The position numbers were made by a program, and so were the translations under genes. The notes under the pieces were generated by a model. The model was given only the letters and a program-made list of their open reading frames with translations, did no database searches and was not told where the DNA came from. A DNA stretch of 64,000 bases from Edolisoma coerulescens (Eukaryota > Chordata > Aves > Passeriformes > Campephagidae): NCBI GenBank assembly GCA_013397115.1, contig VWZW01001381.1:124001-188000 (forward strand). The letters run 5' to 3'. This document shows, piece after piece, positions 24,399 to 37,771 of this stretch (its first letter is position 1; every line of letters begins with the position of its first letter).

Positions 24399-27300
24399 AT
24401 TCTGAATGTTTCATTTGGCAGAGCCAGAGGTTTTCCAAATGGTGAACCAGAGGATTTCAGAGCCTTCAGCAGATGTTGCTGCCTCTTAGATGAATTCCCA
24501 TACCTAACTGTGTGCTGACTCCTTATCAAATATATTGCAAGGTGGGAAGGGTTCACTCACACCTCTCTGCATGCTTTTTGTTCATGGATACACAAAGGAA
24601 GGTAGTTAACAGTGATGGTGTCTTCCAGCAGAGAGAAAAATCAAGGGAGAGAAGATTCCTTAGCCTGGCTGAAGGCAGTAAGTACCTGGCCTCTGACCAT
24701 GCCGGCCTGGCTCATCTTGGGTGTGGAAAAAAAGCATCTCTGGGCTTGTCCGGCACTCCACACGTGGGAAAAGACTGGTAAAGTTAGGAGAGATGTAGGA
24801 AACAAACTGGAAACACTTGATGGTAGTTTGGCTACAAAGTCTGTGTTAGTCAGACAGGCTCCATCAGAGCCAGTGAGCTGATGGGGGGGAGGTGGGGTGG
24901 AAGCCTGCAGTGGACAGAGTACAGAGTTGGTGCAAACAACTGCTCCAAAAGCCTTTATTCTTCAGAGTTCAGAGCCTTGGACTGGCTGTAGGTGAATGTG
25001 CCTCTGCAGGGTATGGAAAGGAAGGTTTGTCATGGCAGCACCGACAAACCAGGGCGCTGTCAGAGCTGCATGAAGTGATGGACATGAGCAGCTCTGTGGC
25101 AGCTCATGAACCAGCTCCGTCATTCCCAGCAGTTCTGGGGCAGTATCTATAATTGAAGAGCTCTGGGAGGCTTGCAGGCTTGTGGTTCTTCATCAATTAG
25201 GACTAAAAGGTTCCACTTATTAACAACTGGATTGTTTAAATAACAGCTCCCATCAAGTGCTTTGGCTGTTGAGCACTCAGAAACTTGAGTGCTCAGTGAG
25301 TTGTGCAGTGCCTTGCAGATGCCTCTCTCTACAGCCCCTGTGAGAACCCCATGACCCCTGCTCCCCTCCAGTGCCCTGCTGGAGGACACTGATCCCTGCC
25401 CCCTGCCCACCACCTCTTGCCCCCATTTCCGCAGGACTGCCTTCCTGCCTGTACACACACAAACCCACAGCGCTTCCCTCACGGTAACGTGCTCACACTC
25501 CTGTGCATCAATTAGGCTGCTTTTTGGAGGAAAAGTGGATTTTATGTTCAGTGCTGGCACTGGAGGGACAGTGTGTTGGATTTTGATGGAACAGATGATG
25601 TGTCACGTTTTGCTTTCTTCTCCCCTAGTGCTCCTGGGACACACTCATGCAGTGCTTGTACTGTTCTTGCTGAACATGTTTTTCCACTCTTTCCTCCCAT
25701 TTTGCAGTTTCATTACCCTCCCAAAAACCAGAAAAATAAAACAAAGCCACACTTTCAGAGTAAAACTTTTACCAGAGCATGTCAAGGTCTAACCAGGACC
25801 CGCACAGATGGAGTTCCTGCCATATGTTTTTCGGGCCAGAACAATAGTACATCACAACTTAGGGGTGTTTACAGCTAAGAGAGAATCTGCATCCTCCTCC
25901 ACCTTCCTGGGTCTGGGCTTTGTTGCAGGTTCATTGTGCCAAGCTCATGCAGAGTGCTTCACCAGCCAATTGAAGAACAAGTCCTCCAGCACTCAGAATC
26001 ACCACCACATCCTGGACTTGTGAAGGCAATACCTGGAACTTGAAAGAGGCAGGGGGTCCATTTGCCACAGCACAGCCTAGGAGCCTTTCTCTTGATATGT
26101 GGATTCCCATGACATATCTCAGACCACGTAACCAGCTGTGTCAGGCACAGGAGATCCCGGGATGGGGGTAGATGTGAGGTGAATCTGGGACAGAGGAAAG
26201 CTGTGTTGTTGTCAGGTTTGCTGCAAGAGGAAGGGAAGAGGTGGAAGATTCTGGGTTGCCAGACCCTTGTGGCACATGCAATGCCCTCTGTGTCTGGCCC
26301 TCATCAGAGTCCTTCTGTCCCCTTGCTCTTCACTCCTATAACAGGCTCTTCATTTCACTGTGTGCACCCAGTTTTTGGATGTTTTGGAGTGTGTCTGTTC
26401 CTCTTAGTGTTGAGTGGACAACCTCTTGAAAAGGGACTTGCAAGGGTCCTGAGATGGCCGGTCCCAACAACGGTGTGGTTTCTTTGCTTTTCTGGATGGA
26501 TGCAGCCTTCAGTGCTGTGCTTTTGCAGAACGTTGCTGGTAAGTTTCCAATGCTGGAAGACTTGGCATGAGAGTTGCTGCTTGACTGTGAGCACCCCTGA
26601 CTCTCAGGTCCATTGCAGAGCTCTTTGTCCAACCTTTCCATGCACACGCTCTTCAGTGAGCACAGCAGTTCCATTTCTCTCTCTTGGGTATCCCACAATC
26701 TGTTCCAGCCAAATCCATTTGTTACTGTGAGCTCAAATAGGCTCAACCCTCTGCCAGCTCTGCTCCTCCACTGCTCCCTCTGCTTCATCCTGAACCTCTC
26801 CTGTGCACAAAGGACATTTTTGTATGTCCTACACTCTCAGGCCCTGGGGAACAAAAATGGAACTGAAGTTTATTGATAGAACCAGTGAAGGATTTTTTCT
26901 CTCCCTGAACTGCAGTGAATGAGAGAGGGAAAAGTAAAATTGTTTTCTCTGGATGTACTGATAATATTTCATTCATCTGTGGAAAAGATGAATGTACTTA
27001 ATATCCTTCAGCCTACCTGGTGCTGTGTCTTCTGTCTCCTACTTGCAAACTAAACTCCCTAATTCCTCTGTTCTGAATACCAGCCCCTGGAACTTCACAA
27101 AGTGTTTAACATCAGTCATGATTTATATCTCTGCTGCCCTCTCCTTCAGTCACTTTGGTGGATGGAGCTGGTTTGTAAGGACAGGTTGAAGTGCTTGTGT
27201 TGTGGTTGCACTCTTAATCCAGATGCTGTGGGTGAGGTGCCTCCAAAGACATCTTATTCTTACAGAAGCAAACAGCTCAAAGATCATGGGTCAGAGCAAT

Positions 27301-30300
27301 GAAGCAGTGTGAGAAGCATAGATGGTAAACAGCCTCATTTGGTCAGTGTTTATTTTGCGGAATGCTTGCTTTTATAATTTATTTGAGGTAGAAGTTAGAG
27401 ACTGCAACTAGGACCTTACAGCTATCAGTAACCCCAGAGACTGGTGAAAGTTGTTGAAGTTCCCTTGCTTTGCTTTTTTAAGTGCCAGGCTTGGAGTCTT
27501 CTGATTTCACGAAACCTCCAGTGGTGTTTAGAACACAAGAAGTTAGATTTGGTAATTGCAAAAGAAGGAAAGCTTCCCTAAGCTCATCCTCAATGAACAG
27601 CCTCAACCTGCCTTGTTTCAGCGTATAGCTGTTGTGATTACAGTGCAAACCACATAGGACCATGACTATTTTCTGAATGCTCTAGGGGCAGGAACAGAGC
27701 ACCTACAATTACCCCTGCCACATGTATGTCCCTGCACAAGTGAGTGTATGTGAGCTGGAAGGGGATCTGAGATGCAATAAATCAGGCTGGCATGTGGCCA
27801 GAATTGTCCAGTGCGTGCCATTTGTGGAGAATCCCCATGGATGCCTTTATGCAAAGAAACCTAGCTTGTATCTCTCCTCCTGAGAGACAAGATTGCACAC
27901 ACTCCCCCTTGCCTAGCAGTAAAATATTCCTTCAACCCCAGTGGAACTCTTTGGAGCTCTCAAGGTTCTGACTGGATTCTCTTGCTTGCGGCCTGCTTCT
28001 TATATCTGCATAGAAGATGAAGAAGAAAGTTATGCAAATAGGGAAATTGTTGTTTTCCAGCTCTGTAAGCTCATTTCCACGTGGTCAGCGCACGTACATA
28101 TGCACATACAAAACTGACGGCCTTCTGCAATTGGAACTAACTGTGTTCCTGTTGGCAATGTCTGAGGAGATGCCAGAGGTGGAGCAGTCTGGCTTCCCTC
28201 AGACAGAAATGCTGAAGCACCAGGGGGAGAAGGCTGCTCTGTACTTCTCCCCAAAGAGGATTTCATTCTGACCATCCAGACACAAATATTCTTCCCTGGA
28301 AACCAGCAATAATCATTCCTGCGTAGAGGAGGGCAGGGCCTCCTGAGTTGCCGCTGTTCACTTGTGTGTGGTGCCTGTTAAACAAAGACCTCTTTGGGTC
28401 CCTCCAGAACAGGATATTATTTTTTTTTAGGAGTGTCTTCTTAATTTCTCTGTGAAGTACTTCTTGGGCCCGGTTTGTGGCACAGCTCCCCTACCCCGCA
28501 CTTAGCTGCCCATCAAACAGAGAAAAAGCAAATGATCGCTACAATTGCACTTCAGGCTGTGCTGTTGGGCCATATTCCCATCTACAGAGGCTGCCACGAC
28601 CTTCCTGGGCTAGCAGACCCGGAAAAACAGAGAAATGAGAAAATGGGGCTGGGAAGCTCTGAGCATTAGCTCCTACTTGGCATGGAGGCTGCCCTAAGTG
28701 ATGGGATAGACAAACTCATTTGTCTTGTAAAGGAAATGATAACTGCTTGTTTCTTGCCTCTTCCACTGAAGGTTCTGGTGGTTGTGAGACTCTGGGGCTT
28801 TGTCTACAGGGTGTGTGGGTGGTGATCCTCTGCTTTCCACAGCTGGCCTTTTGCTGGGGCCATGCTGGGCCTTGGGAAGAGAGCACTTGGGCTTTTGAGC
28901 GAAGTCTTGATCTCTTGAGTGAAGGCCAAGGCCGCCCCATGGTCTTCCCCTGGGGTGGTAGTGGTCCTGCACCTGCAGCAAGCACAGCATCTTCCCAGAT
29001 ATATGGGCTTTAGCACAGGGTTTGTGTCACTGGTGTCCTCGCTGGTCTTTATTGCCAGGTCAGTTGTGCATTTACGTGGGTAACTGAAGCCTTTAAAAGC
29101 TCTCTAGCAGTGGGGAGCAAGTTTCTTTTATGAAAAATGCCTACCACAGTGCCAGGCTCCCTTTATATCCATGCGAGAGGAAGGGCATGATTTATCTCAT
29201 CCTTATGTACCTATCTCAAATAGATCAAAGAATCACAATGTAAAAGTAGCTGTCTCTCCTTTGACCGCAAGCAATTCTAGCTCCATTTTCTATGTCATGC
29301 TTTTATCTGTGCTTAAGACACCAAAAATTACATGGCATTAATCACACCTGGGCATCTAGCTCCTTCCTCATATCAGAAGTGTGTCTTCTGCCACTTCTGT
29401 TGCTCTCATTTTCAAATGAGAGCCTTTGCCTCCTAAGGAAAGCTTTGCAGGCAAAATATCCCCTGCCAAGCTGCAGGTGGTACAGAGCATGGAGATGCTG
29501 ACCACAAACGAACATTTGGCAGGGAAAAAATTCATTTTACCCTGCCTCTGTTGAGAGTTGTTATGGAAGACTGGGCCAGCCTTGGGGTTGTGGGCTCCAG
29601 GGGTTTTTTGCTTGTCTCTGGGACCTCCTGGCAATCCAAATTGTAATTGCCTTCAGGGTTTCATCGTAACATCCGAAGTCGTGCGTATTAAGGTCTCTGT
29701 GGTGTGAGGGGTTACCCTGCTTCTGCACACCTCAGAGGCTTTTGGCGCCAAATGCAGCTTCACTTAGTTATGTCCTTGCTTGTCGAACAGAAGCCCTGCT
29801 TTCTTTTGATCTTCTGAAACCTTATTTTGTGCATGAAAATACAGTGCACGAATTCACAGAGATATTCAGAATGGTTTCTCTTGTTTCTTTCTTTGTCCCT
29901 GGAGTTGGGTTGGGTTTTTTTTTGGTGTGTCTGGTCTTTTTCACTTGCCTGGGGCTGGGTCAAACTATCTGCTTCTTCCTCCGCTGCATACCCTACCCTC
30001 CAAATCTTCATGTCTCTTTTCTACTCTTGTAGCTTTTCTTGTTCTTTGCCAAGGTCAGTGTGTGTTCAAGCTGGAAGGAGTAGCCCAGTATTCCCTGTCT
30101 CTTAGGCCTGCAATAGTGATTCCTCTTATAAATTCTCTGGAAGTGTCCTGAACAGCTCTGCACCACTCTTCTGAAGGACTTGACAGTCTCTTCCAGTACT
30201 TGATAATGCTGGCTAAATCTCTAATATATCACATTATGCCTCCCACTAAACTAAACATCAAAAGCTTTCTTCAACTTCTCATAATATCTTTTTCTCTTCT

Positions 30301-30691
30301 TTCCTTCCTGGGAATGTCAGCAGCATTCCAGTCACCACCTTGGGCCAAGAGCTTACTTGAAGCCATTTGTATCCCAGATGAGACCTGGTGTTCTCTGAAG
30401 TGCCCATGCCTTCCCAACCAGGTGATCCAGCTTTCTGGAATTCTGTCATTAGATGTCCCAAGGGCTGAACTTGTTACAAGAAGTGCAGGTATTGTCCCTG
30501 TTATTAAAAGAACAAGTTATTATGCATAAGCAGGAGCTTTTCTAAGATTGTTGTCAAGAGCTGTGTGCTCCTGTTTTTCGCTGCCTCTGGGAAGGGCTGG
30601 ATGATCAGACATGGCTGGTGTGCCTGACCCTTCCCTTCTCTGTTTAAAATCTGCTGCTGAGAGCTGCAAAGCCCATGCCACTTTCCAGTGA
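24399..30691. other. Non-coding stretch, no gene recognised
   Basis: Mixed-composition DNA. The longest frame (183 codons plus, 26179-26730) is Cys/Ser/Phe-rich, has no domain, and overlaps 150- and 79-codon frames on the other strand, as expected for a stop-poor stretch. No RNA gene, CpG cluster or further repeat was recognised. Confidence 0.5.
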
Positions 30692-30696
30692 GTGGT
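30692..30696. repeat. Left target-site duplication of the solo LTR
   Basis: GTGGT directly before the LTR, identical to 31222-31226 directly after it. Confidence 0.85.
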
Positions 30697-31221
30697 TGTC
30701 CTGGGTTGCAGTGTATTCTATTACCATCTTCATGAGCTGTTGAAACCAGGTGGGGCAGGGTTCTTTATCTCTCCCATGACCCATCCTCCCTCTAGGGGAA
30801 TATCTTCTGTTAATGGGCCATCCAGCCTCACTGCATGACTGACAAAATTACATCATCCCATTGTGAGATGCTCCGCCCAGAGGGAGGAACCAAGCATCTC
30901 ATCCTGGATATAAGCTGAGATTTCAAATGCCCCAGAGAGCCTTTACCTACTGGATCCCCAGAGGACAAGAGCTACTACTGGACCTTCAGGTGAAGACCAG
31001 ACCTTTTCTACAGGATCACTGCTTCAACAGAACCGTCACTCCAGGAGGACTGCAGCCACCATTGAATCGGACTGCTACCAACACCCTGACTGACAGGATG
31101 TCAGGTTGTATTCTGATTCTGTCAGTGGTTTCTTTTTGTACTATTGCATTTACTTTATTTTTCCTATTAAATTGTATTTCTGACTTGGAGTCTCTCACTG
31201 GTTTGCTTTCAAACCAGCACA
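30697..31221 (+). mobile_element. Solo LTR of an endogenous retrovirus (family 2)
   Basis: The 525-bp element begins TGTCCTGG and ends CCAGCACA. The ends are imperfect inverted repeats (7 of 8) with canonical TG...CA termini. It is flanked by a perfect 5-bp direct duplication, GTGGT. A TATA-like ATATAAG (about 30908-30914) and an ATTAAA poly(A) signal (about 31168-31173) give a plus-strand U3-R-U5 order. No proviral interior or partner LTR is present, so it is a solo LTR. Five-base duplications are usual for class III (ERVL-like) and some other groups, so class assignment is tentative. The intact duplication suggests it is younger than the LTR at 13.5 kb. The 123-codon frame at 30927-31298 is a by-product of the LTR. 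Confidence 0.85.
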
Positions 31222-31226
31222 GTGGT
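31222..31226. repeat. Right target-site duplication of the solo LTR
   Basis: GTGGT directly after the LTR, identical to the five bases before it. Confidence 0.85.
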
Positions 31227-32254
31227 GATGGGGAAGGGATCACTGTGAATAACACATGTTTTTTTACTTGCCTTTGCCAGTGCTGTTGGCTGAGTTGATA
31301 AAAGAAATTCTGGTGTGGTTCATATGAAATCCATGGGAACAGTTCAAATGTGGCTGTGCAAGATAGAGGCCTAGGAGCCTCCCTGTTTGTGGTAATGTGC
31401 TTCTGTCCACATCTGCCCTTTAACAGGAGCTGTGCATGTAAGTCTCCTGGTTAAAGGGTGAGCGCTCTCTCTCAAATATCACTGGCCACCAAGATCTGCT
31501 GTTCTCTTGCCTGTCTTTTCTTGAGCTTTTCCCTTCTTTGGCTACATTTAATTAATTCTAGTGCTGGATACTTGGTACATCTTTCCTTGGCCTTTTTCTT
31601 CTTGCTGCTTTAACACAGTTTCTGGGATGTGTTTTGGATCACCTCTCCTTCCATTCCTTTGCTTTGTGTGCTGTGACCTCTGTGGGCTTTTTTTGTCCTC
31701 ATGTGGGCTGTTTTCTTTTTCCACTCAACATGTAAAGCAAAGCTGCTTTTTCTCTTTATTCTTCCCTGCTCCCTTCACTGACTCAGGCCTTTGCAGTCAG
31801 GTTGCTGCTGCCTGGTGGGCACTGAATAGCACAAACTCCTAAGGCAAAACATCTGTTACCAGGATGATCTGCCAGGAAGAGGCATAGCTGTGTCCTATTG
31901 CCTCTCTTGGACCTGCCTTCCCACTAAGTACTGTGTGGATTGCAAACATCAGTTCCTGTCCATGTCCCCTCTGGGAAGCAGATGCACATGAGGCAAATAG
32001 ATGTGGTTCTTTCTGATCAAGAATAAGCATGTTTTTTCTGCCCTTTTTCCCTGCTGATGCAGGACCAGTCTTAGTAACAGCTCTGCCTAAACAAAAAGCC
32101 TGAGAACAGAGAAACCATTTGTATCCTCTGAAGGCTTCCCTGAACAATGCTTTCTGGGTGGATGCTGCCAGATGGGCGGAGTTGGGGGGAGCATTGACCC
32201 TTCTCTCCCATGTTCAAACCCTGTTCTCCCCACTGCCAGATAGACTGGGACAGG
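31227..32254. other. Non-coding stretch, no gene recognised
   Basis: T-rich in parts (31500-31780). The 93-codon plus frame there is Phe/Cys/Ser-rich, as expected from T-rich DNA. No repeat or RNA was recognised. Confidence 0.5.
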
Positions 32255-32420
32255 AGCTCTACTTAATTAATCTTCATGGAAAGAATTTCTGTCTCCAGAC
32301 AACATCTTCAATATTTACCTGATGACAAAGTTCCCTGTACAGTTTTTTAATTACAGGCCTGTTCCAAGGGAATTAATTTGTTGGAAATGCAAAGGGGGTA
32401 AGAGAAATCTTTAAAGAACG
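32255..32420. promoter_or_regulatory. Candidate conserved non-coding element D
   Basis: A compact AT-rich island with several homeodomain-type cores (TTAATTAATC near 32262, TTTTAATTACAGG near 32345, GAATTAATTTG near 32370) and GAAATGCAAAG. It is flanked by GC-moderate DNA without such words. No repeat signature. Enhancer function is inference. Confidence 0.35.
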
Positions 32421-35400
32421 GGTAAGAAATTTAGGCCAAATCTTTTCCTATTTGGGGAGACAGTATTAGTGCAGATTGGGAAAGCTAGGCAGAGTGCTTC
32501 TGCTTGTTCTTCTAGAGGAGACACTGGAGAAAACCAAGACTGAGATTAGTGACTGCATCTACATCTCCTCTCAAAGACCTCATTGTATCTGAAACTACTC
32601 TGGGTTTTTGTGGCCCAGAGCAGCTCATGCTGTCCTGCTTTCCTGGTGAGGCAGGGAGCCATCAAGTGTGCTGCTTGCCTGTGCTGTCCAAAGCTTGTCC
32701 CTGTCACAGGGAATTGGACAGAGAGCAAGGCAAGAGGGGGACCACGACAAGCTCATGATTTCCCCAGAAGCCTCTGCATCTGTGGTGCCAACATGCTGGG
32801 GCTGTCTCCTGAAATGACACAAGAAGCTTAGCAGAGACTGACGACTCTGCATGCTTGCCCTCCGTGCCAGTGCTCCATCCCTGACCAACAGGCCAGCAGA
32901 GGTTAGTGCTCATTCTGCACCCCTACCCCGCTCCAGGGAGCACAAACAAACCATCTGTGTCGGTCCCTTCTCCTCAGTTTGTCCTGTCAGATGGACTTAC
33001 CCTTTAGCAAATCCCAACTTTCCTAATGCACACTGAAATTTTTCATCAAGTTTCAGAGGGGCTTTATCGAGGATTTGTGCTATCTTCAAATATACTCTTC
33101 ATTTGCTCTTCAATTTTCAGCTTCTTAATACAGCAGGGGAAAAGCTTCCTCTCTTTTCTGCTTTATCACTTTACTGGCCAAAGAGCAGCAGGACAAGAGT
33201 TGGTTATTTCCTTCCCCTGATCCATTCTTTTCCTCCTACTTGTTTTACAGTGAATTTAAACAGCCATCATGTGGAGAGTGTTCAACACCAACTTGGTTGA
33301 GCCGAGGGAAAGTTCCTGTGGGTGCACTTAACCCAGATGTTAGCTCTGTCCCAGGGACTTCAAGGACGTTGGAGGGTGCCTCCACTGTGTCAGCCTCTGC
33401 AGCTTTGCCATCTCTGCTGGGCACGGTTCAGAGACAAAGCAAGGAGACAACCTGCCTCAGGTAATCCCTGGGTAAAGCAGAAAGAGGGGCTGGGATCTGG
33501 GGGTGCCTCTTTTTCCTTGCAGTTCACAGTGGTCGGTGTTGGCTCTGGTGTTGGATTGATGGACAGGGACCCTGTATCCTAAGTGCCTTCTCTGTCATGT
33601 CCATTTCTGCTTTAATGTCCTGGGACCCCTCTTGCTGATCAGGCGAAGGGTCACTTTGTTTCCAGGGGCCTAATGTTGCTTACAACAGAAGGAAATTTTT
33701 CATACACAGTTATTCAAATAGTTCTGGTGCTGGCAACCAGTTAGAACAGCTTATGGTGAATGATGAAAGAAAGTGGAAAGAGGAAAAGTAATCCAGCATA
33801 ATCTAAATGCTCCTGTTGGAATTAGATGAGAAAGTCAGATTAGACATCATATGATGCGCACTTCACCCTCTGGATCATAAAAGACTTCTTTTTTTGGTCA
33901 TGAAAGAAAAAAAAAATTAAAATCCACGGGGATAGTGTATTTACTGTCTGCACAGGATGAGGAGTTCTCTCCCTCCTTCCTTGCAACACCCTGTCTCCCC
34001 TTGCTGACCAGTCCTGCTACTGCTGTGAGATCTGACAAGATCAGAGTCCAGGTGGTTTGGCTGCAGGCAGAATAATTCTTCCTTTTATGGAAATTCTTCT
34101 GCTTCTCCCCTGACAATGGCCTTCAGATCCCTGCTTTGTAACAGAGGAGATTTTTCTCCTTCTTTAGAGTCCTCACAACAACAATCTCACCCACATAGAA
34201 ACCACCTTGCCTTCTGCAAAGAGCCACTGCTCCCAGATGTCTCACTGCAAAAAGGTTCCAGGTGTTAGAGAGGTGTAAATGGGGTGCACAAGGAAGAAAA
34301 TATCCTTCCAGTCCCCTTTACTCATCATGCTGCTAAAGTCACTGGTGTAAGGACAGAGGTGTTAATCTGGGATCTGCTGAGTGAGACAAGCAAAGGATTT
34401 TCCAAGCCCCGAGATCACTTGGGTACAATATTTTGCTGCTTCTTATAGACCATGGCATAATTTGGTGGTAGCCAGAGCTAAGATTAAAGTTTACTTGCAG
34501 AATGTGCCAGTGGTACATACACCACTGATGATATCCATACTCATAGAGCCAGGGAGGATTCACTTTCCCATCTGGCAGCATCTTCACCCTATTTGTTCTT
34601 TCACATTATGGTGATGCTTTCCATCAATCTGCCAGCTTCTTCTTTTAGGCTGAGATGAGATTTTATGCTACAGATTCAGACTCTTTCATTTAAGCACCAT
34701 CCCCTCCACCTACACCCCAAAATAATACTCATTAAAAAAAAAAAAAAACCAAAAAACAGTGAAGGGATCTGTCCTGCCTACATAGGACTGGAATAGCTGT
34801 TGTGATATCAGTTAAATGAAATCATAGATGAGCTGGGGGAAATCAGGACAAAGAAGCAGATGTGATTCGGCAGAACTTGAGCCCTGCTGGGTCTCCCTGG
34901 CAGGTATCTGCTGTTGGAATGGCAGCTACAGCTTGGCTGTGTGGCACAGAGACAAGAGGCATTTCTGGCTTGGGAAGGGCATGAGAGCAGAGGCTACAGA
35001 CAGTAGCTCTAGAGATTGCTATGCCCTGCAAGGCGCAGACCAGGAGACTGCTCAGTTCTGATTTGCTGCACCAGTGAAAACACAGGTTGGCTGCAAGACC
35101 CTGACAAGGGTACAGGATGCCAGTCTGCTTGCTGGGAGCACTGGCCCAGGATCAGTTCTGAGCTTCAGGGGATAGAAATGAGGTGAGGCTTCACATGTCA
35201 GGGTTTGGGGAGGAAGCATAGCTCTTTAATGTGATGCAGACAGATTTAGCTTTAGCACTGACTTGGAGAGAAGTCAGCATGTTCTAATTCATCAGCAACT
35301 GTGGGATATTCTCTCATGTTGCTTGTATTTGAGCTCTGGCAAGATCAGAGCTTGAGGGGTGAGGGTGCACTGTGCTTAGGTAAAGATGTTCCCTGGGGCT

Positions 35401-37593
35401 CAGATGAGGAGTATCTATGCTGATACATTCTGCTGGTTGACTTGTCCTCCAGGCCAAACTAGAAACTCTGGAGATCTGGGTTTCTATTTATTTGGCAACA
35501 GCATTTGCTTTGCAGGTTCCCTGCCCACACATCACTGCCATCATGGATGTCTTCTCCTAGCTGTGGAAAGACCCACTGCTGGGATAAAAAGGCAATTTGG
35601 TGACCTGGTCTCTCAGCTGAATGGTCTATATCACATTATACCCCCAGGGCAAAAGGCAAACCTCTGAACACATTTATGTGACTCTGTGTGATGTAACATT
35701 TTGCTGAGTGTCTGCCTTGATATCTCTGTACTAGACTGCATGAGAGCTACCCTTGGATTCATCTAGGATGTTTTGCCTGTGTCCTTTAAAGTGGAACTGG
35801 GAAGTGCCTTTGCACACAGGTCACCAAACAGGCACTCATCATGAAAAGGATTGCTCTATAGGACAGTGTTCTAGGATGGCTTGCAATGGCAACTCTCAAT
35901 GCCAAGCACTGTAATGTTGTTGCTCCCATTTGCTGGAGCTTCCAGGGAGCTCACAGATTTCCTTACGTGGCACTGGACATCTCACACGTGTGTGCCACCC
36001 CTCCTAACTAGCAGCTTAGAGAACCACTTTGAGGTTTTTGCTTTGCAAGCTCAGATCCAAGTCCATGGTCCCAGTTTTGCTCTACCCTGAGGATCACTGG
36101 CTTAAATTGCTCCTTGCTCGTGAGCAACATGTGGTTTGAAACAATGCCAAGCAGCATCCCTCCAGTTACTCAGCCACCCATTGCTCAACTGTTCATGATT
36201 CAGTAGGCTGGCAAACAAATCTTTATCTATTTCCAGTTCTCCACGCTGACCTCACTGAAACACAGGGGAACCCTGGCTGTATAACGTGGTTGAACATGAG
36301 CCCTCAATTACTAAGTACCAGAGAAAAGAGGTGAATTGAGTTTGGATCTCAAGTGTTGCATGCCTCCACACATGTGCTCCTTGCATTCAGGGTCACGTAG
36401 GGAGCAGTGTCTGATTCTGGTCCAGTGACATCCCTCAGTGGATGCCACAGATGCTTTGCAGTGGGTTGCCACCCAAGGATATGTTTTTAGTGCCAGCAGG
36501 GTGCATATATGGTTCTTTCTATAGTGGGGCTGTAAAATGAGTGGGTTTCACATTACAGGATTTGCTTTTGATCATACAGGATAGATACTGGGAAACCTCA
36601 GAGATGAAAAAGTTTTTTTAATCCTATAGGAAAGCTGGGTCAAAACCTCTTATTCTTTTTCCAGTGTATAAAACTAGAAGGAATGGAGTAATAAAAATAG
36701 TATGAAATCTAGATGAGAAAGAAGGAAGTGGAAAGAAAGGAACAATTAAGTGATGAAGCTTAGGGAGCCAAAGAAAAAGGTCAATAAGCTTTAGAAAAGG
36801 AGGAAGTTGTGTTAGATTTGCTGTGATGCTTTCTGAAGCCCAAGTTTTCATGAAAAAGTTTATCAGCAGTTGCATTAAAAATAAATCTTTCTTATTCTAT
36901 CATGGTCCGGAATTACTCCTGAATGTTTTCATCCTGTACACAGCAAGCTTGATGGAAACAATTTGTTGGGTTTCTCATAAAGCCTAAACTTATCTCATCC
37001 ACTGTTAGATACTTAAATATTATACTGAATTAAATATTATAGGGCCATCCCATAACTAATGGGGAGATCAAGTAGGCAAATTACCCTCTCTCATTTCTAT
37101 TGACTGCAAAGGGAGGCAGTGTGATTGCGTTTCTAACCCTGGCAGATGAATCTGTGCACGTGTGATTGCAAAAGGAGGGAGAGGGTTTGGGGCGGAAACC
37201 AGAAGAGGCTGAAAAGAGAGGGAGGATGGTAAAGTGTTTTTGAAGCACTCAAATTGCTGTCAAGGGGCCAGGAAAGCCTGGAAAGTGGCCCATGCACTTG
37301 TGTCTGCAACAGACAGGAGGGTGCCAGATTCCACAGGCCATCAGCTCCTGTGCAACATTTTTCATGGTGCTTTATTCTGGCATGCAAAAGAAGCACTAGA
37401 AAATGGTGCAACTCATTCAGAACCGGTCCCACATGTTTCCTCTGTGACAGGAAGGAATGAGAAGAATTGGGCTTCCACAGTTGGCTCCACACGCTTCTCT
37501 TCTCCTTTTCAGTGTCACCCCTGTTGCACACGACATGCCCTTTGCTGTAGATGCATGGGGTGCAGGGGGGGTCAGAAGCTCACAGCTTACTCG
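32421..37593. other. Non-coding stretch, no gene recognised
   Basis: Contains an A run at 34734-34748, an AT-rich stretch at 36540-37080, and an 82-codon minus frame (34339-34587) rich in Tyr, Trp and His with no confirmed homology. Open frames at 37234-37701 overlap on both strands and have no domain. No other repeat was recognised. Confidence 0.5.
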
Positions 37594-37755
37594 CTTTCTC
37601 TCTGTATGTCTTTCCCCCTCTCTCTCCCTTCTCTCTGTCTGCCTTTTTTCCCCTTTCCTTCCCTTTTCCCTGTTGGCAGCAAAATAATGTCTTGTCTCTG
37701 AGTAACGTTCATGGTGTATAATTTACAGCCTATAAATAGATGACTGTTATTAACA
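37594..37755 (+). other. Long pyrimidine tract with acceptor-like end, then AT-rich block
   Basis: Bases 37594-37671 are almost all pyrimidine and end in TTGGCAG at 37674-37680, a good match to a 3' splice acceptor. The following 75 bases (AATAATG, GTATAATTTACAG, CTATAAATAG) are AT-rich and non-repetitive, ending at an A run (37755-37771). It could be an exon start of an unannotated transcript, a low-complexity tract beside a conserved element, or chance. Confidence 0.3.
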
Positions 37756-37771
37756 AAAAAAAAAAAAAAAA

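Noticed and set aside
26179..26730. 183-codon plus-strand open frame with hydrophobic stretches
   Set aside because: The hydrophobicity follows from T-rich DNA. No conserved motif, and competing frames lie on the minus strand.
30927..31298. 123-codon open frame
   Set aside because: Lies almost entirely within the solo LTR and runs across its right boundary; an LTR by-product.
32205..32225. GTTCAAACCC, like a tRNA B box
   Set aside because: No A box or cloverleaf-forming arms upstream.
34339..34587. Minus-strand 82-codon frame with NLSSGYHQI, resembling the conserved LxSGYHQI segment of Ty3/gypsy reverse transcriptases
   Set aside because: Only about nine residues match. The upstream and downstream residues do not follow the reverse-transcriptase pattern (no catalytic YxDD box), and gypsy elements are rare in birds. 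Probably coincidence; a translated search with a reverse-transcriptase profile would settle it.
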